The notes under the pieces: generated by a model | What the model saw: the letters and a program-made list of their open reading frames with translations, nothing else | Databases searched by the model: none | What the model was told of the DNA's origin: nothing | Source of the DNA: Pseudomonadota bacterium | GTDB taxonomy: Bacteria > Pseudomonadota > Gammaproteobacteria > Burkholderiales > Ferrovaceae | Direction of reading: 5' to 3' | DNA: 64,000 nucleotides | Assembly (NCBI GenBank): GCA_021805725.1 | Contig: JAJZEH010000041.1 | Coordinates: forward strand, 62,001-126,000 | Position numbers and translations under genes: made by a program | Part shown: piece after piece, positions 50,079-59,300 of the stretch | Position numbering within the stretch: the stretch's first letter is position 1 | Layout: every line of letters begins with the position of its first letter

Positions 50079-50156
50079 ATGGCCAAAGGACAGCAGCGTA
50101 AGAACAAGGAAGCAAAAAAGCCGAAAAAGCAGAAACCCGCTTCAGGTGCGGCGTAA
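50079..50156 (+). CDS. 25-aa lysine/glutamine-rich basic protein
   Basis: ATG with AGAAGG 8 nt upstream; TAA at 50154-50156. It begins MAKGQQRKNKEAKK and is about one-third lysine. Such tiny basic proteins recur in betaproteobacterial genomes and are usually unannotated. Codon use is normal and the ribosome-binding site is good, so it is probably expressed. The role is unknown; RNA or nucleic-acid binding is a guess from charge only. Confidence 0.6.
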   Translation: MAKGQQRKNKEAKKPKKQKPASGAA

Positions 50157-50250
50157 TCCCCTCCTCCAGGATTTTACGCAGGCGATGTTTTCAGCTTCGG
50201 TGATGAGGTGGCGTGGCCCGGTACTATGCGGGCCATCACAACCTTCGACG

Positions 50251-50274
50251 CCAGCACGATTTTGAATGTGCTGG
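50251..50274 (+). terminator. possible weak terminator
   Basis: CCAGCAC / GTGCTGG 7-bp stem with a ten-base loop, followed by AGATTTT. A second hairpin (TGGCCCG / CGGGCCA) lies about 40 nt before it. Together they separate the cyclase/small-protein pair from the ThDP-enzyme operon. Confidence 0.35.
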
Positions 50275-50340
50275 AGATTTTGCTACGATCGCTCGCGATA
50301 GCACTCTTTCACAACAGGTCATCGCCGTCGGAGCATTGCC

Positions 50341-52305
50341 ATGGATACTGATCAACCCAACAGTGCCGCCGTCGACACTCCGGCCGAGAAGGAAAATCGC
50401 ATTTCGTCGCGCCGGCGCTTCATTACCACCACACTGGTGGGTGCCACGGGAGGATTGATCGCAGCGGATGCCGTTGCCCTTCAGGATACCCGACCCGACA
50501 ACCACCCCATTGTGGTGCCCAAGGAATTCGAGCTTTCAGCCGAGACACCCTTTCCAAGGATCGACTTCCCGATGACCGGCGCCGACGTCTTCGCTGCGGC
50601 ATGCAAGACAGAGGGTATTGCCGCACTGTTGTGCTGTCCTGGCAACTACAAGGTCGTGCACGCCATGGTGGCGCAGGGCATCCCGGTCTATTCCGGCCGT
50701 AACGAATTGGCCATGTGTGCCGCGGCGGATGCGTTTATCCGCGTCACCGGCGAAATTGCCGCCACCTCAGGCACCGAAGGTCCTGGCTTCACCACCATGA
50801 TTTGCTCCATTGCCACGGCCCACGCGGCCCGAACACCATTGCTGGTATTGGCCAGCAACACCAGCGTGAAGGATGATGACACCGAGGCCGGAATCCAGGT
50901 GGGTTACCAGCAACCCACCACGGTAGGGCTGCGCAAATATGGCAAACGATTGATCACGCCACAACGCGTGCATGAATATGCAGGCTATGCCTTTCGTGAA
51001 CTGCGAACAGGGATTCCGCGACCGGTCCACCTCGACTTCACCAATGAAGTGGCCGACGCCCGCTTCAAGAGCATGGCAGACCTCACATTTTTCTACGACA
51101 AAAGCAAATACCGCACCGAGTCGAAGCCGCATCCCGATCCAGCAGACCTCAAGGCTGCTGTGGACCTGTTGCGCAAGGCCAAGCGCCCCATCATCGTCGC
51201 GAGCACGGGCGTGTTCTACAGCCGTGCCTGGGACCCCTTGCGCAGGCTCTCGGAAAAAGCCAACATTCCAGTGGTTGAATCGGGAGCCATGCGCGGACAA
51301 TTCCCCGACGACCATCCCCTCTCGGCAAACCGCTCACCCGCAGCGTTGAGTAGTGCCGACGTGGTCATGCTGGTGGGGCAATATTGCATGCCCACCATCG
51401 GTGAATATGCGTTTGGGCCGGAAGCGCGCTATATCCGCATCGAACCGGTGGGAGAGGACATCGGGCGCAACCTCCCCATCGACATCGGTATTGTTGCCGA
51501 CGAACGCGCCGCTCTGGCAGCCCTGGCCCACGAAATGCCGGCCATGACCCACCCGGAATGGCTAGCCGAAATCAGGGTGGCACGCGCCAAATTTGAAGCC
51601 GAAAACGAAGCCATTTATCAATTGGGCGCGGCGTATACCGACGCTGTCCACCCAGCCGTGATCAGCAAGCATCTCGCGCAGTTCCTGCAGAACGGCAAAA
51701 TACCAAAAGAGCAGACCACCATCGTGCAAGGTGGTTTTGGCATCGCCCGCTATACCCGGCGTTGGCTGCAGTCCTTCCGCCCCGGCCAGATCATGTGCGG
51801 CAATTACCAATATGGCCCCGTGGGGCTTGACGTTGGCTTTACAGTGGGTGTTGCCGCAGCCGTACGGCAAGGTGCCGGGCTACAGGCGGCCTACAAGGGA
51901 CACCCCGTGGTTTGCATCACGGGAGATGCCGGGTTTGGATATTCCGGCATGGAAGTGGAGACCATGGCCAAATACCGCATGCCGGCTGTCATCGTCCTTT
52001 ACAACAACAACTCCTGGGGCACCTGGTACCCGCAGGCAGACCAGGTCCACAATGCCCCCATTCACCTGTTCCAGGAAAACCTGCGCTACGACAAGATGGC
52101 CGAAGCACTTGGCGGCCGTGGCGAATATGTCACCCGGCCGGAAGAGTTTTTGGGAGCGCTAGAGAGGGCGTGGAACGTCGCCACCACGGAAAGCCTGCCA
52201 GTGGTGATCAATTGCCAGGGCAAGAAGGAATTCTGGTTGCGTTCGAAGACTTCCCCCGGATTTCTGGGCAAGGTCGAACCGGGCTGCATGTCCTATTACC
52301 ACTGA
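50341..52305 (+). CDS. Tat-exported thiamine-diphosphate-dependent enzyme
   Basis: 654 aa. The N-terminus has a full twin-arginine motif, SRRRFIT at residues 23-29, followed by a hydrophobic segment to about residue 47. The mature part has the three-domain ThDP architecture: catalytic glutamate E122 ([15 protein letters not shown]), middle domain about 265-400, and the ThDP motif from G528-D529 to N555-N556 ([14 protein letters not shown] ... NNNSWG). [11 protein letters not shown] resembles oxalyl-CoA decarboxylase/2-hydroxyacyl-CoA lyases, but those are cytosolic. The reaction is unknown. It is followed 13 nt later by a 155-aa gene and then a cytochrome c. Confidence 0.85.
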   Translation: MDTDQPNSAAVDTPAEKENRISSRRRFITTTLVGATGGLIAADAVALQDTRPDNHPIVVPKEFELSAETPFPRIDFPMTGADVFAAACKTEGIAALLCCPGNYKVVHAMVAQGIPVYSGRNELAMCAAADAFIRVTGEIAATSGTEGPGFTTMICSIATAHAARTPLLVLASNTSVKDDDTEAGIQVGYQQPTTVGLRKYGKRLITPQRVHEYAGYAFRELRTGIPRPVHLDFTNEVADARFKSMADLTFFYDKSKYRTESKPHPDPADLKAAVDLLRKAKRPIIVASTGVFYSRAWDPLRRLSEKANIPVVESGAMRGQFPDDHPLSANRSPAALSSADVVMLVGQYCMPTIGEYAFGPEARYIRIEPVGEDIGRNLPIDIGIVADERAALAALAHEMPAMTHPEWLAEIRVARAKFEAENEAIYQLGAAYTDAVHPAVISKHLAQFLQNGKIPKEQTTIVQGGFGIARYTRRWLQSFRPGQIMCGNYQYGPVGLDVGFTVGVAAAVRQGAGLQAAYKGHPVVCITGDAGFGYSGMEVETMAKYRMPAVIVLYNNNSWGTWYPQADQVHNAPIHLFQENLRYDKMAEALGGRGEYVTRPEEFLGALERAWNVATTESLPVVINCQGKKEFWLRSKTSPGFLGKVEPGCMSYYH

Positions 52306-52318
52306 ACGGACGCGCACC

Positions 52319-52786
52319 TTGACCCTGCCTGCTTTCACCGCAGTTCAAAACGCATTGACGGGCTACGCCCATCGCGGGGTTTTTCGCAGTATCGACGAGG
52401 GTCGTGCCATGGGGGACGCCACCCAGTTCACGATCACCTGGCAGAGCGAGCGGCCCATTCGCTGTGTGGTCGCGCCCCCCACCCTCACCCTGCGCGACTT
52501 CCTGCCCTCCGTCCCGGCGCGCTCAGAGATGTACAAGGATTTGCGCGCGCTGGTACAGCAGTTTGCGGATCCCCTGCTGCCCGAGCATCGCGGCATCGCT
52601 CCGCACCGGGCCTCGGCCCGCGTCACCAACAACAGGCAGCGCCTGTCGCTGGTCATTGAAAGCCTGGATGGTGACTATGCCTATGCCACCCGCAAGCTGA
52701 TGTTCATTGCCCACGAGGTCTGGCTAAGACTGCAGTCCGACTGGGTTCACTATCTTTGGGAAGAATTTGGAGCACCAATGGAATGA
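52319..52786 (+). CDS. uncharacterised 155-aa protein
   Basis: 155 aa from a TTG at 52319, no good Shine-Dalgarno, 13 nt after the ThDP gene; an ATG at 52409 would cut into what looks like coherent protein (AHRGVFRSIDEGRAMG). It has no signal peptide and no recognisable cofactor motif. LPEHRGIAPHRASARVTNNR followed by SLDGDYAYATRKLMFIAHEVW looks like a conserved core. Its TGA overlaps the ATG of the cytochrome gene. Chaperone or cytosolic accessory for the exported enzyme is only a guess. Confidence 0.65.
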   Translation: MTLPAFTAVQNALTGYAHRGVFRSIDEGRAMGDATQFTITWQSERPIRCVVAPPTLTLRDFLPSVPARSEMYKDLRALVQQFADPLLPEHRGIAPHRASARVTNNRQRLSLVIESLDGDYAYATRKLMFIAHEVWLRLQSDWVHYLWEEFGAPME

Positions 52787-53058
52787 TGAATCTGTTCACA
52801 GGCGTCATGGGCGCCACTGCACTGGCAATGCTCTCCCTTGGAGCCGCTGCTGACGAAGCCTCGCCCTTTCCCCCCGGCGAGAACGCGGTCCTGGTAAAGA
52901 AAACCTGCACGGAATGCCATGCGGCCAATGTGGTTCTCTCAACCCAGTTCGATGAAGCGCTGGCGCGTCGGCAATACAAGCTTTTCGTGGGCGACCCCGA
53001 CTCCGAAGAGGGTCAGAAGGTCATCAGGTATTTGATCACCGTGCTGGGGGTCAAATAG
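52783..53058 (+). CDS. small monoheme c-type cytochrome
   Basis: 91 aa from the ATG at 52783 (ATGA overlap with the 155-aa gene). Signal peptide about residues 1-23 (LSLGAAADEA). One heme site CTECH, C42-C45-H46. No methionine or histidine follows the heme motif, so the usual sixth ligand is missing. Mature size about 68 residues. Placed after a Tat-exported ThDP enzyme, it is the obvious candidate electron acceptor in the periplasm. Confidence 0.88.
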   Translation: MMNLFTGVMGATALAMLSLGAAADEASPFPPGENAVLVKKTCTECHAANVVLSTQFDEALARRQYKLFVGDPDSEEGQKVIRYLITVLGVK

Positions 53059-53102
53059 GCGCCTTGAGGCTGGCAATGCATCACTTTGGCCTCTGAATGG
53101 CG

Positions 53103-53486
53103 CTACCAGGGTAGGGGATGACGTGTAATGGCCACGAGCACAATGTAGAAAAACATGGCCTGTGCTGCCAGCCCTGCAAAAACCCGAACGGTTTTACTGA
53201 CGCCATTGCGCAACGCGACAACACCCAGCCCAACGTACAAGGACAGCCCAGCCACTTTGGCCGTAAGCCAGCTATCCACGAAAGGGTATTGGCGAATCGT
53301 CAAGGCAAGTGCGACTGCGCTGGCCAGCAACAGCGTATCGACGGCATGGGGCACGATCCTGACCCATCTTTGCAGCATGATTTTTGAATCATTCATGCTC
53401 CAGAAGTAGCGCAGGACGAACAGGAGGTAACTGCAAACAACAAAAGAGATGTGCAGGGTCTTGAGTGCCCAATAAGCCATTTTCAA
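53103..53486 (-). CDS. SirB2-family membrane protein
   Basis: 127 aa with four hydrophobic helices. ALKTLHISFVVCSYLLFVLR and VRIVPHAVDTLLLASAVAL carry the conserved histidines of the SirB family, which may bind heme. Function unresolved. 42 nt downstream of the NnrS gene on the same strand; likely co-transcribed. Confidence 0.85.
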   Translation of the reverse strand: MKMAYWALKTLHISFVVCSYLLFVLRYFWSMNDSKIMLQRWVRIVPHAVDTLLLASAVALALTIRQYPFVDSWLTAKVAGLSLYVGLGVVALRNGVSKTVRVFAGLAAQAMFFYIVLVAITRHPLPW

Positions 53487-53528
53487 TTATGGCTTTGACG
53501 AGGGCGTGCGTTAGCCACGAACACGGCC

Positions 53529-54707
53529 TCAACCCGGTCTGCCATCGAGCCTGGGACGCGTCAGTATGGGCCAGTACCGGAATGCATACAGGCCGAATGC
53601 CAAAGCCCAAAGCAGTCCGGAGACCTCAATGCTGACCATGTAGCGTACGGGAAAAAGGATACCGCCAAAGACGCGGACAACAGCCGCTACTTGTATCAGC
53701 ATGAACATCGTCAGCTCAAAATGATCGGCCACCAGCAGCCGACCCGTATGGCCTCGGGCGGTACGGGTCATCATGCCCAGCGTCAACCCGCCCATCGCGC
53801 CCACAGTCAGCGCATGCGTGGCATAGGAACTGGACGACAACGCCAGTTCGGAACAGCCACGCAACACGAGGTGGATGACAATCCACGCATAAGCTGCATG
53901 GAGTATCCATACCAGCGCCGTAGACAGGGTACGCCAGGGTTTCCATAAGGCCAACCGCGCCCCCTGTGCCAGCGCACCCATCAGCGCGATCACGCCGATT
54001 ACGGTGTGGGGAAGCTGCAGCATGTCTGCCATGAACAACAGAATGATCGAGCCGAGCGCCAGTTTTTCCAGCAGCGGATGGCGCGCCGCACCGGCACCTG
54101 GCACGCCATTGTTGGTAAACATGGGGATCACCCTCCCCCCCATGACGACCATGATGAACAACACCAGATCCAGGGCAAGTTGCAGGCTTGAATGGGGAGT
54201 GAACCCGATCAATCCCTGCGATGCCAAGTGCATTCCCAGGACGAGTACGCTCATCAGCAGCAGCAACCCCACAAAGAAATAATTGCGCACATTGCGCGAT
54301 CGCCGCAAGGGAATACCAATGGCCACAGCCACGGCGGCAGGAAAAGCGGCATTGACCAGGGTTGCCGTCATGGTGAATGACGTCAGTATCAATATCCTGC
54401 CGGCAACCCAGAGGGCTGCCAGCGCTACCAATGGCAAGCCAGTTGGCGTAGGCTGGTTCGTCCAGGCGCGTACGGCCGTCAGGAGAAAGCCTGCAATGAC
54501 CGCGGTAACAAACCCAAACAGCATTTCATGGGCATGCCATGTTGAATTCTGCAGGTACCCGGAAGGCAGATTTCCAGAGAACTGCGCCATCCACAGCAGG
54601 ACGCTGAGGGCGCTGAAAATGGCGGCCAACAGGTAAAATGGGCGAAACCCCAGATTCCACAGCGCAAAACCGGAAGCGGGCGCCGGAAGCTTTTCGGAGG
54701 GGCTCAT
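53529..54707 (-). CDS. nnrS: NnrS-family heme/copper membrane protein
   Basis: 392 aa with about twelve helices. Signature blocks: NLGFRPFYLLAAIFSALSV, NSTWHAHEMLFGFVTAVIAG and VVMGGRVIPMFTNNG. NnrS protects against nitric oxide damage to iron metabolites. No denitrification reductases are visible here. Probably transcribed with the SirB2 gene. Confidence 0.93.
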   Translation of the reverse strand: MSPSEKLPAPASGFALWNLGFRPFYLLAAIFSALSVLLWMAQFSGNLPSGYLQNSTWHAHEMLFGFVTAVIAGFLLTAVRAWTNQPTPTGLPLVALAALWVAGRILILTSFTMTATLVNAAFPAAVAVAIGIPLRRSRNVRNYFFVGLLLLMSVLVLGMHLASQGLIGFTPHSSLQLALDLVLFIMVVMGGRVIPMFTNNGVPGAGAARHPLLEKLALGSIILLFMADMLQLPHTVIGVIALMGALAQGARLALWKPWRTLSTALVWILHAAYAWIVIHLVLRGCSELALSSSSYATHALTVGAMGGLTLGMMTRTARGHTGRLLVADHFELTMFMLIQVAAVVRVFGGILFPVRYMVSIEVSGLLWALAFGLYAFRYWPILTRPRLDGRPG

Positions 54708-54912
54708 GATTGCGTCTTCATGTTTTCATGATATTGCGTTTTACTCCAGGCTTGTATACCCCATTGGGCGTAGCGCCACCTGCAGCCATGAATGCTGAAA
54801 TCTGGCATCAAAAAATGAGGTGCTGAACCAAAAGTGCAATTTGCGTTAGCCTATAACAACCAAACGAGTCTCACGGTCACCTTTCAAAAACTGCGAAACG
54901 GGAGAAAGAGCC

Positions 54913-55191
54913 ATGTACACCTCCAAGGTTTCACCTTTCCATAATACAGGCGTGTCCCACGTGTCACAGGATGCAGCCAACGCCCAGGCGCTTGAGATGG
55001 ACAGAAATGGGTGCGTTGAATGTACCGACTGCGAAGACTGCCATCACTGCGTCAAATGTGTTTCATGCAAACACTGCACAGAGTGCATTAATTCAACGAA
55101 CCTGGTCTCCTGCGAGAAATGCGTCGATTGCTCGGACCTGTCATCATTGAGCTTGCAGCAGGGTCTCTTTGGCTGTCCTTCGGGCGGCTGA
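54913..55191 (+). CDS. cysteine-every-third-residue repeat protein
   Basis: 92 aa with GGGAGAAAG before the ATG. Cysteines occupy residues 34, 37, 40, 43, 46, 49, 52, 55, 58 and, still in the same register after a gap, 67, 70 and 73; a thirteenth is at 88. The intervening pairs are mostly acidic, basic or His (CVECTDCEDCHHCVKC). No signal peptide. Likely a metal-loaded rod or beta-helix-like repeat; function unknown. 28 nt upstream of the permease gene start. Confidence 0.75.
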   Translation: MYTSKVSPFHNTGVSHVSQDAANAQALEMDRNGCVECTDCEDCHHCVKCVSCKHCTECINSTNLVSCEKCVDCSDLSSLSLQQGLFGCPSGG

Positions 55192-55219
55192 TTCATATTC
55201 AAGTCCACGGTGTTTTCCC

Positions 55220-56269
55220 ATGAAAGTCAGACTCAATGAAAAACTCCTGTCTCCTCTTGCCGGGGTGATGATCTTGGCCCTTGTGGCCATTACCGGGTTC
55301 GCCTACGTCAAATGGGTTCCCTATTATGCAAAGGCGTTCCTCGCTCAAAGCCAACACAACATTGGAGTCTCGATTCTTTCAGGCAAGTCTGCCTCCATGC
55401 CCCCTGCTTCATGGAGCGCTGCGGTGGATTACGCATTGGCCTACACCAAGTCAATCTGGCCGGCGCTCGTTCTGGGGCTCGTCCTGGGTTCTGGCATCAA
55501 AGTGCTTCTGCCAAACCATTGGGGGAGCACCATTCTGGGCCGGCTCGGCTTCAAAAGCGTCGCCTGGGGCAGCCTTTTTGCAATTCCCTGCATGATGTGT
55601 ACCTGTTGTGCAGCGCCCGTGGCCATTGGCATGCGCCAAAGTCGCGCATCCATCGGCAGCGTGGTGTCCTGGTGGCTGTCGAATCCCTTGCTGAATCCGG
55701 CGACCTTGGCGTTCATGGGGTTTGTACTGGGATGGGGTTGGGCACTCTTCAGGATCGTGTTTGGCATGGCCATGGTACTTGGAATTGCCTATTTGGCAGA
55801 ACGCTATGCCGCACCACACGAGGCAGTGACACTCGACCAGCATACAATCCCCGATTTTGAGCCTGCAAGAACCCATTTTCTGGCCCGTTGGGTGAAAGAG
55901 TTCACGACCTTCGCAATCAGACTCGTGCCCGAGTATCTCGCTCTTGTTCTGTTGCTTGGTGCGGCCAGAGCATGGCTGTTTCCAGTCCTGGATGCGCATG
56001 ACAGCATCGGTTGGATCGTTGCGATGGCGCTTGCCGGTACGATGTTTGTCATTCCTACAGCAGGTGAAGTGCCCATTGTGCAGGCAATGTTTGCATTGGG
56101 CATGGGTGCGGGCCCTGCAGGAGCGCTCATCATGACGCTGCCTGCGGTTAGCCTGCCTTCACTTGCCATGCTCGGTCGCGTTTTCAGCCTGCGAACCCGT
56201 TTTCTGATCGCCACTGGTGTGGCACTTTCAGGTATTGTTGCAGGTCTTGCCGCAATGACGATTTTCTAA
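55220..56269 (+). CDS. permease of the YraQ/ArsP-like (PF03773-type) family
   Basis: 349 aa from the ATG at 55220. About eight helices. The core signature PCMMCTCCAAPVAIGMR provides C124, C127, C129 and C130 at a membrane face, and IPTAGEVPIVQAMFALGMG the second repeat. Some members export trivalent organoarsenicals; others are unassigned. Paired with the Cys-repeat protein, so a metal or metalloid substrate is plausible but not shown. Confidence 0.85.
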   Translation: MKVRLNEKLLSPLAGVMILALVAITGFAYVKWVPYYAKAFLAQSQHNIGVSILSGKSASMPPASWSAAVDYALAYTKSIWPALVLGLVLGSGIKVLLPNHWGSTILGRLGFKSVAWGSLFAIPCMMCTCCAAPVAIGMRQSRASIGSVVSWWLSNPLLNPATLAFMGFVLGWGWALFRIVFGMAMVLGIAYLAERYAAPHEAVTLDQHTIPDFEPARTHFLARWVKEFTTFAIRLVPEYLALVLLLGAARAWLFPVLDAHDSIGWIVAMALAGTMFVIPTAGEVPIVQAMFALGMGAGPAGALIMTLPAVSLPSLAMLGRVFSLRTRFLIATGVALSGIVAGLAAMTIF

Positions 56270-56306
56270 TCAGGGTATCGTATATCCATTTGTCAGGAGG
56301 TGCCTC

Positions 56307-59300
56307 TTGCTCGTGGGCAGTTACAACAGCCTGCTTGTCTTTTTCTCGCTGACAGTAGCCATACTTGCGTCGTACACCGCATTGGACATGGCCGGTCGGG
56401 TTGCGACGGCACAGGGTAGCTCTTCACGCTGGTGGCTGGCGGGTGGCGCATGTGCCATGGGAACCGGCATATGGTCAATGCACTTTGTGGGCATGTTGGC
56501 CTTCAGTTTACCCATTCCTTTGGGTTTTGATCCTGCAATCACCCTGCTTTCCTTCGTGATTGCCATTTTGTCATCTGCCTTTGCGTTGTGGGTTGTTTGC
56601 CAAAAGACGCTGCCATGGCCCCGGCTGGGCCTGGCGTCACTGGTCATGGGTCTGGGCATAGCGGGAATGCATTACACCGGAATGGCAGCCATGCAAATGG
56701 CACCTGCAATCCAGTACGATCCACCGCTCTTTGTTCTGTCCATTGTCATAGCATTCATTGCCTCTGGTGCGGCGCTGTGGATTGCCTTCAACCTGCGCCT
56801 TAACCTGCCCCAGGTTCGCTTGCGGCGAGCAGTGGCAGCCGTGATCATGGGCATCGCCATCGCCGGAATGCATTACACCGGAATGATTGCCGCACAATTT
56901 CCGCAGGGGAGTATTTGCGGGGCAGCGAATGGCGCCTTGCACACAGGATTGATTGCGCTTGCGATCATCATCATGACGCTGACGGTGATGACCCTCGCCC
57001 TGCTCGTTTCGGTGCTGGACTTCCGCCTGGAGATGCGCACAAAAGAGTTCGATGTCAACTTGCGCATTGCCGCAACGGCCTTTGATTCACAAGAAAGTTT
57101 AATGATTACAGATGCAAACGGCGTGATTTTGCGGGTCAATCAGGCATTTATGGAATCCACCGGCTACACGACCGATGAGGTGGTGGGTCAAACCCCACGG
57201 CTGTTCAAGTCCGGACTTCATGAAGATGACTTCTACCGCGCGATGTGGGAGAGCGTTTATCACAAGGGAACCTGGCAGGGCGAGGTCTGGGATAAACGCA
57301 AGAATGGCGAGATCTATCCAAAATTACTGACGATCTCCGCGGTCAAGGGGGGCGACGGCGCCATCACTCACTTCGTCAGCTCGCACATCGACATTACCGA
57401 GCGAAAGAAAATCGAGAAGGCGCTGGAAAGACACACGCAACTCTATGCCACCCTGAGCCAATGTAACAAGGCCATCGTACATTGTGCCAGCGAGGAAGCG
57501 TTATTTCAGCAGATCTGCCTTGCCGCCATACATTCCGGGGGCATGAAAATGGCATGGATCGGAATCATCGATCCGACAAGCAACAAAATCATGCCGGTGG
57601 CCCAGGCTGGGTCGGGCACGGAGTTCCTGAATGACATCGAAATTTCCACTGATGCTGAAGCGCCTACAGGACGCGGGCCGGTGGGCATTTCGCTACGTGA
57701 AAAACAACCGTTTTGGTGCCAGGACTATCAAAATGACCCCGTCACCCAGCCATGGCACGAACGTGGCTTGCAGTACGGTTGGGGCGGTTGCGCATCACTG
57801 CCCTTGTATCGCAGCAATCAAACCATCGGCGCCCTCGTGGTTTATACCAGCGAGGCCAACGCCTTTGACGAATTGGCACGCAATCTGCTGGTCGAAATGG
57901 CTTCAGAAATTGGATTCGCACTCGATGTATTCGAGCGCGAAACCCGCCGTAAACAAACCGAGACTGCACTGATCGATAACGAGATGCGGCTTCGCCTCGC
58001 TACCGAAATGTCGAATATCGCCATCTGGGAGTATGACGTTGCAACCGACCAGATGACGCGTTCCGCCAACCATGACCAGCTTTATGGCATGGCCTGGCAG
58101 AATGTCTGGCACAGCGCAACCTTCCTGAATGCAACCCACCCGGATGACCAGGAACGCGCCAGGGACACCATCCACTCGGCATTGGCCCCGGGAGGGGCTG
58201 ACTCATACGCCTTTGATTTCAGGGTGATACGGCCCGATCATAGCGTGCGCTGGCTTTGGGTCAACGGGGTCATTGCCAAGCGCGACCCCGCAGGCAGTGG
58301 ACTTTTAATTCGAGGCATTCTGTTCGACGTCACCGAGCGAGTGCATGCCAGGGAAGCGTTGAGAGAAAGCCAGAAACATCTCGATCTCGCCCTTCAGTCC
58401 GCCGGCATGGGAGTATGGAGTCTTGATCTGGGGGAAAATACACGGCATTACGAAGACCAGACCTGCCACCTTCTTGGCATTGATCCCAACACCTTCTCCG
58501 GCACATCAGAAGAATTTTTCCGGGTCGTGCACCCCGACGATATGGAGATGCTGAAAAACACGTTGGCCCGTTCCATTGCAAAGAACCTTCCTTACGATGT
58601 GGAATACCGCGTGGTCTGGCCGGACGGCAGCATCCACCATATTTCAAGCCGCGCCAGAATCGACCACGGAGACGACGACCAACCACGGAGAATCATTGGT
58701 GTCTTGTGGGACATCACCGAGCGCAAGCATGCCGAAGAGGCTTTCAGGGAAAGCCAGGTGCGCCTCGATCTTGCCATACGATCAGCCAGCATGAGCGTAT
58801 GGAGTCTGGACATTGTAACGAACATGCGCTATTTCGATGATCAGTATTGCCAGCTTCTGGGTATTGACCCGGAAACCTTTACCGGAACAGAAGGTGAGTT
58901 TTTTCGGGCCGTACATGCCGATGACCGGGAAATGGTCAAAACAAATCTGTTCCAAACCATCCTGCAAAGTGCGCCTTACGAATCGGAGTACCGCGTGGTC
59001 TGGCCGGATGGCAGCATCCATTACATTGCATCCCGTGGCAGACTGGTGTGCAATGACCAGGGACAGCCACTGCGGATCAATGGCATCGCCTTTGATGTTT
59101 CAGAGTGGAGGGAAGCCCAGAACCAGATCCATAACCTGGCTTTCTATGACCCCTTGACGGGGCTTCCCAACAGACGACTTCTCATCGATCGGCTCCAGCA
59201 CGCGGTGGCATCCAGCGAGCGAAAGGTTCGCGCAGGAGCAGTTCTGTTCATTGACCTCGATAATTTCAAAACCATTAACGACACGCTCGGCCATGCTTTG

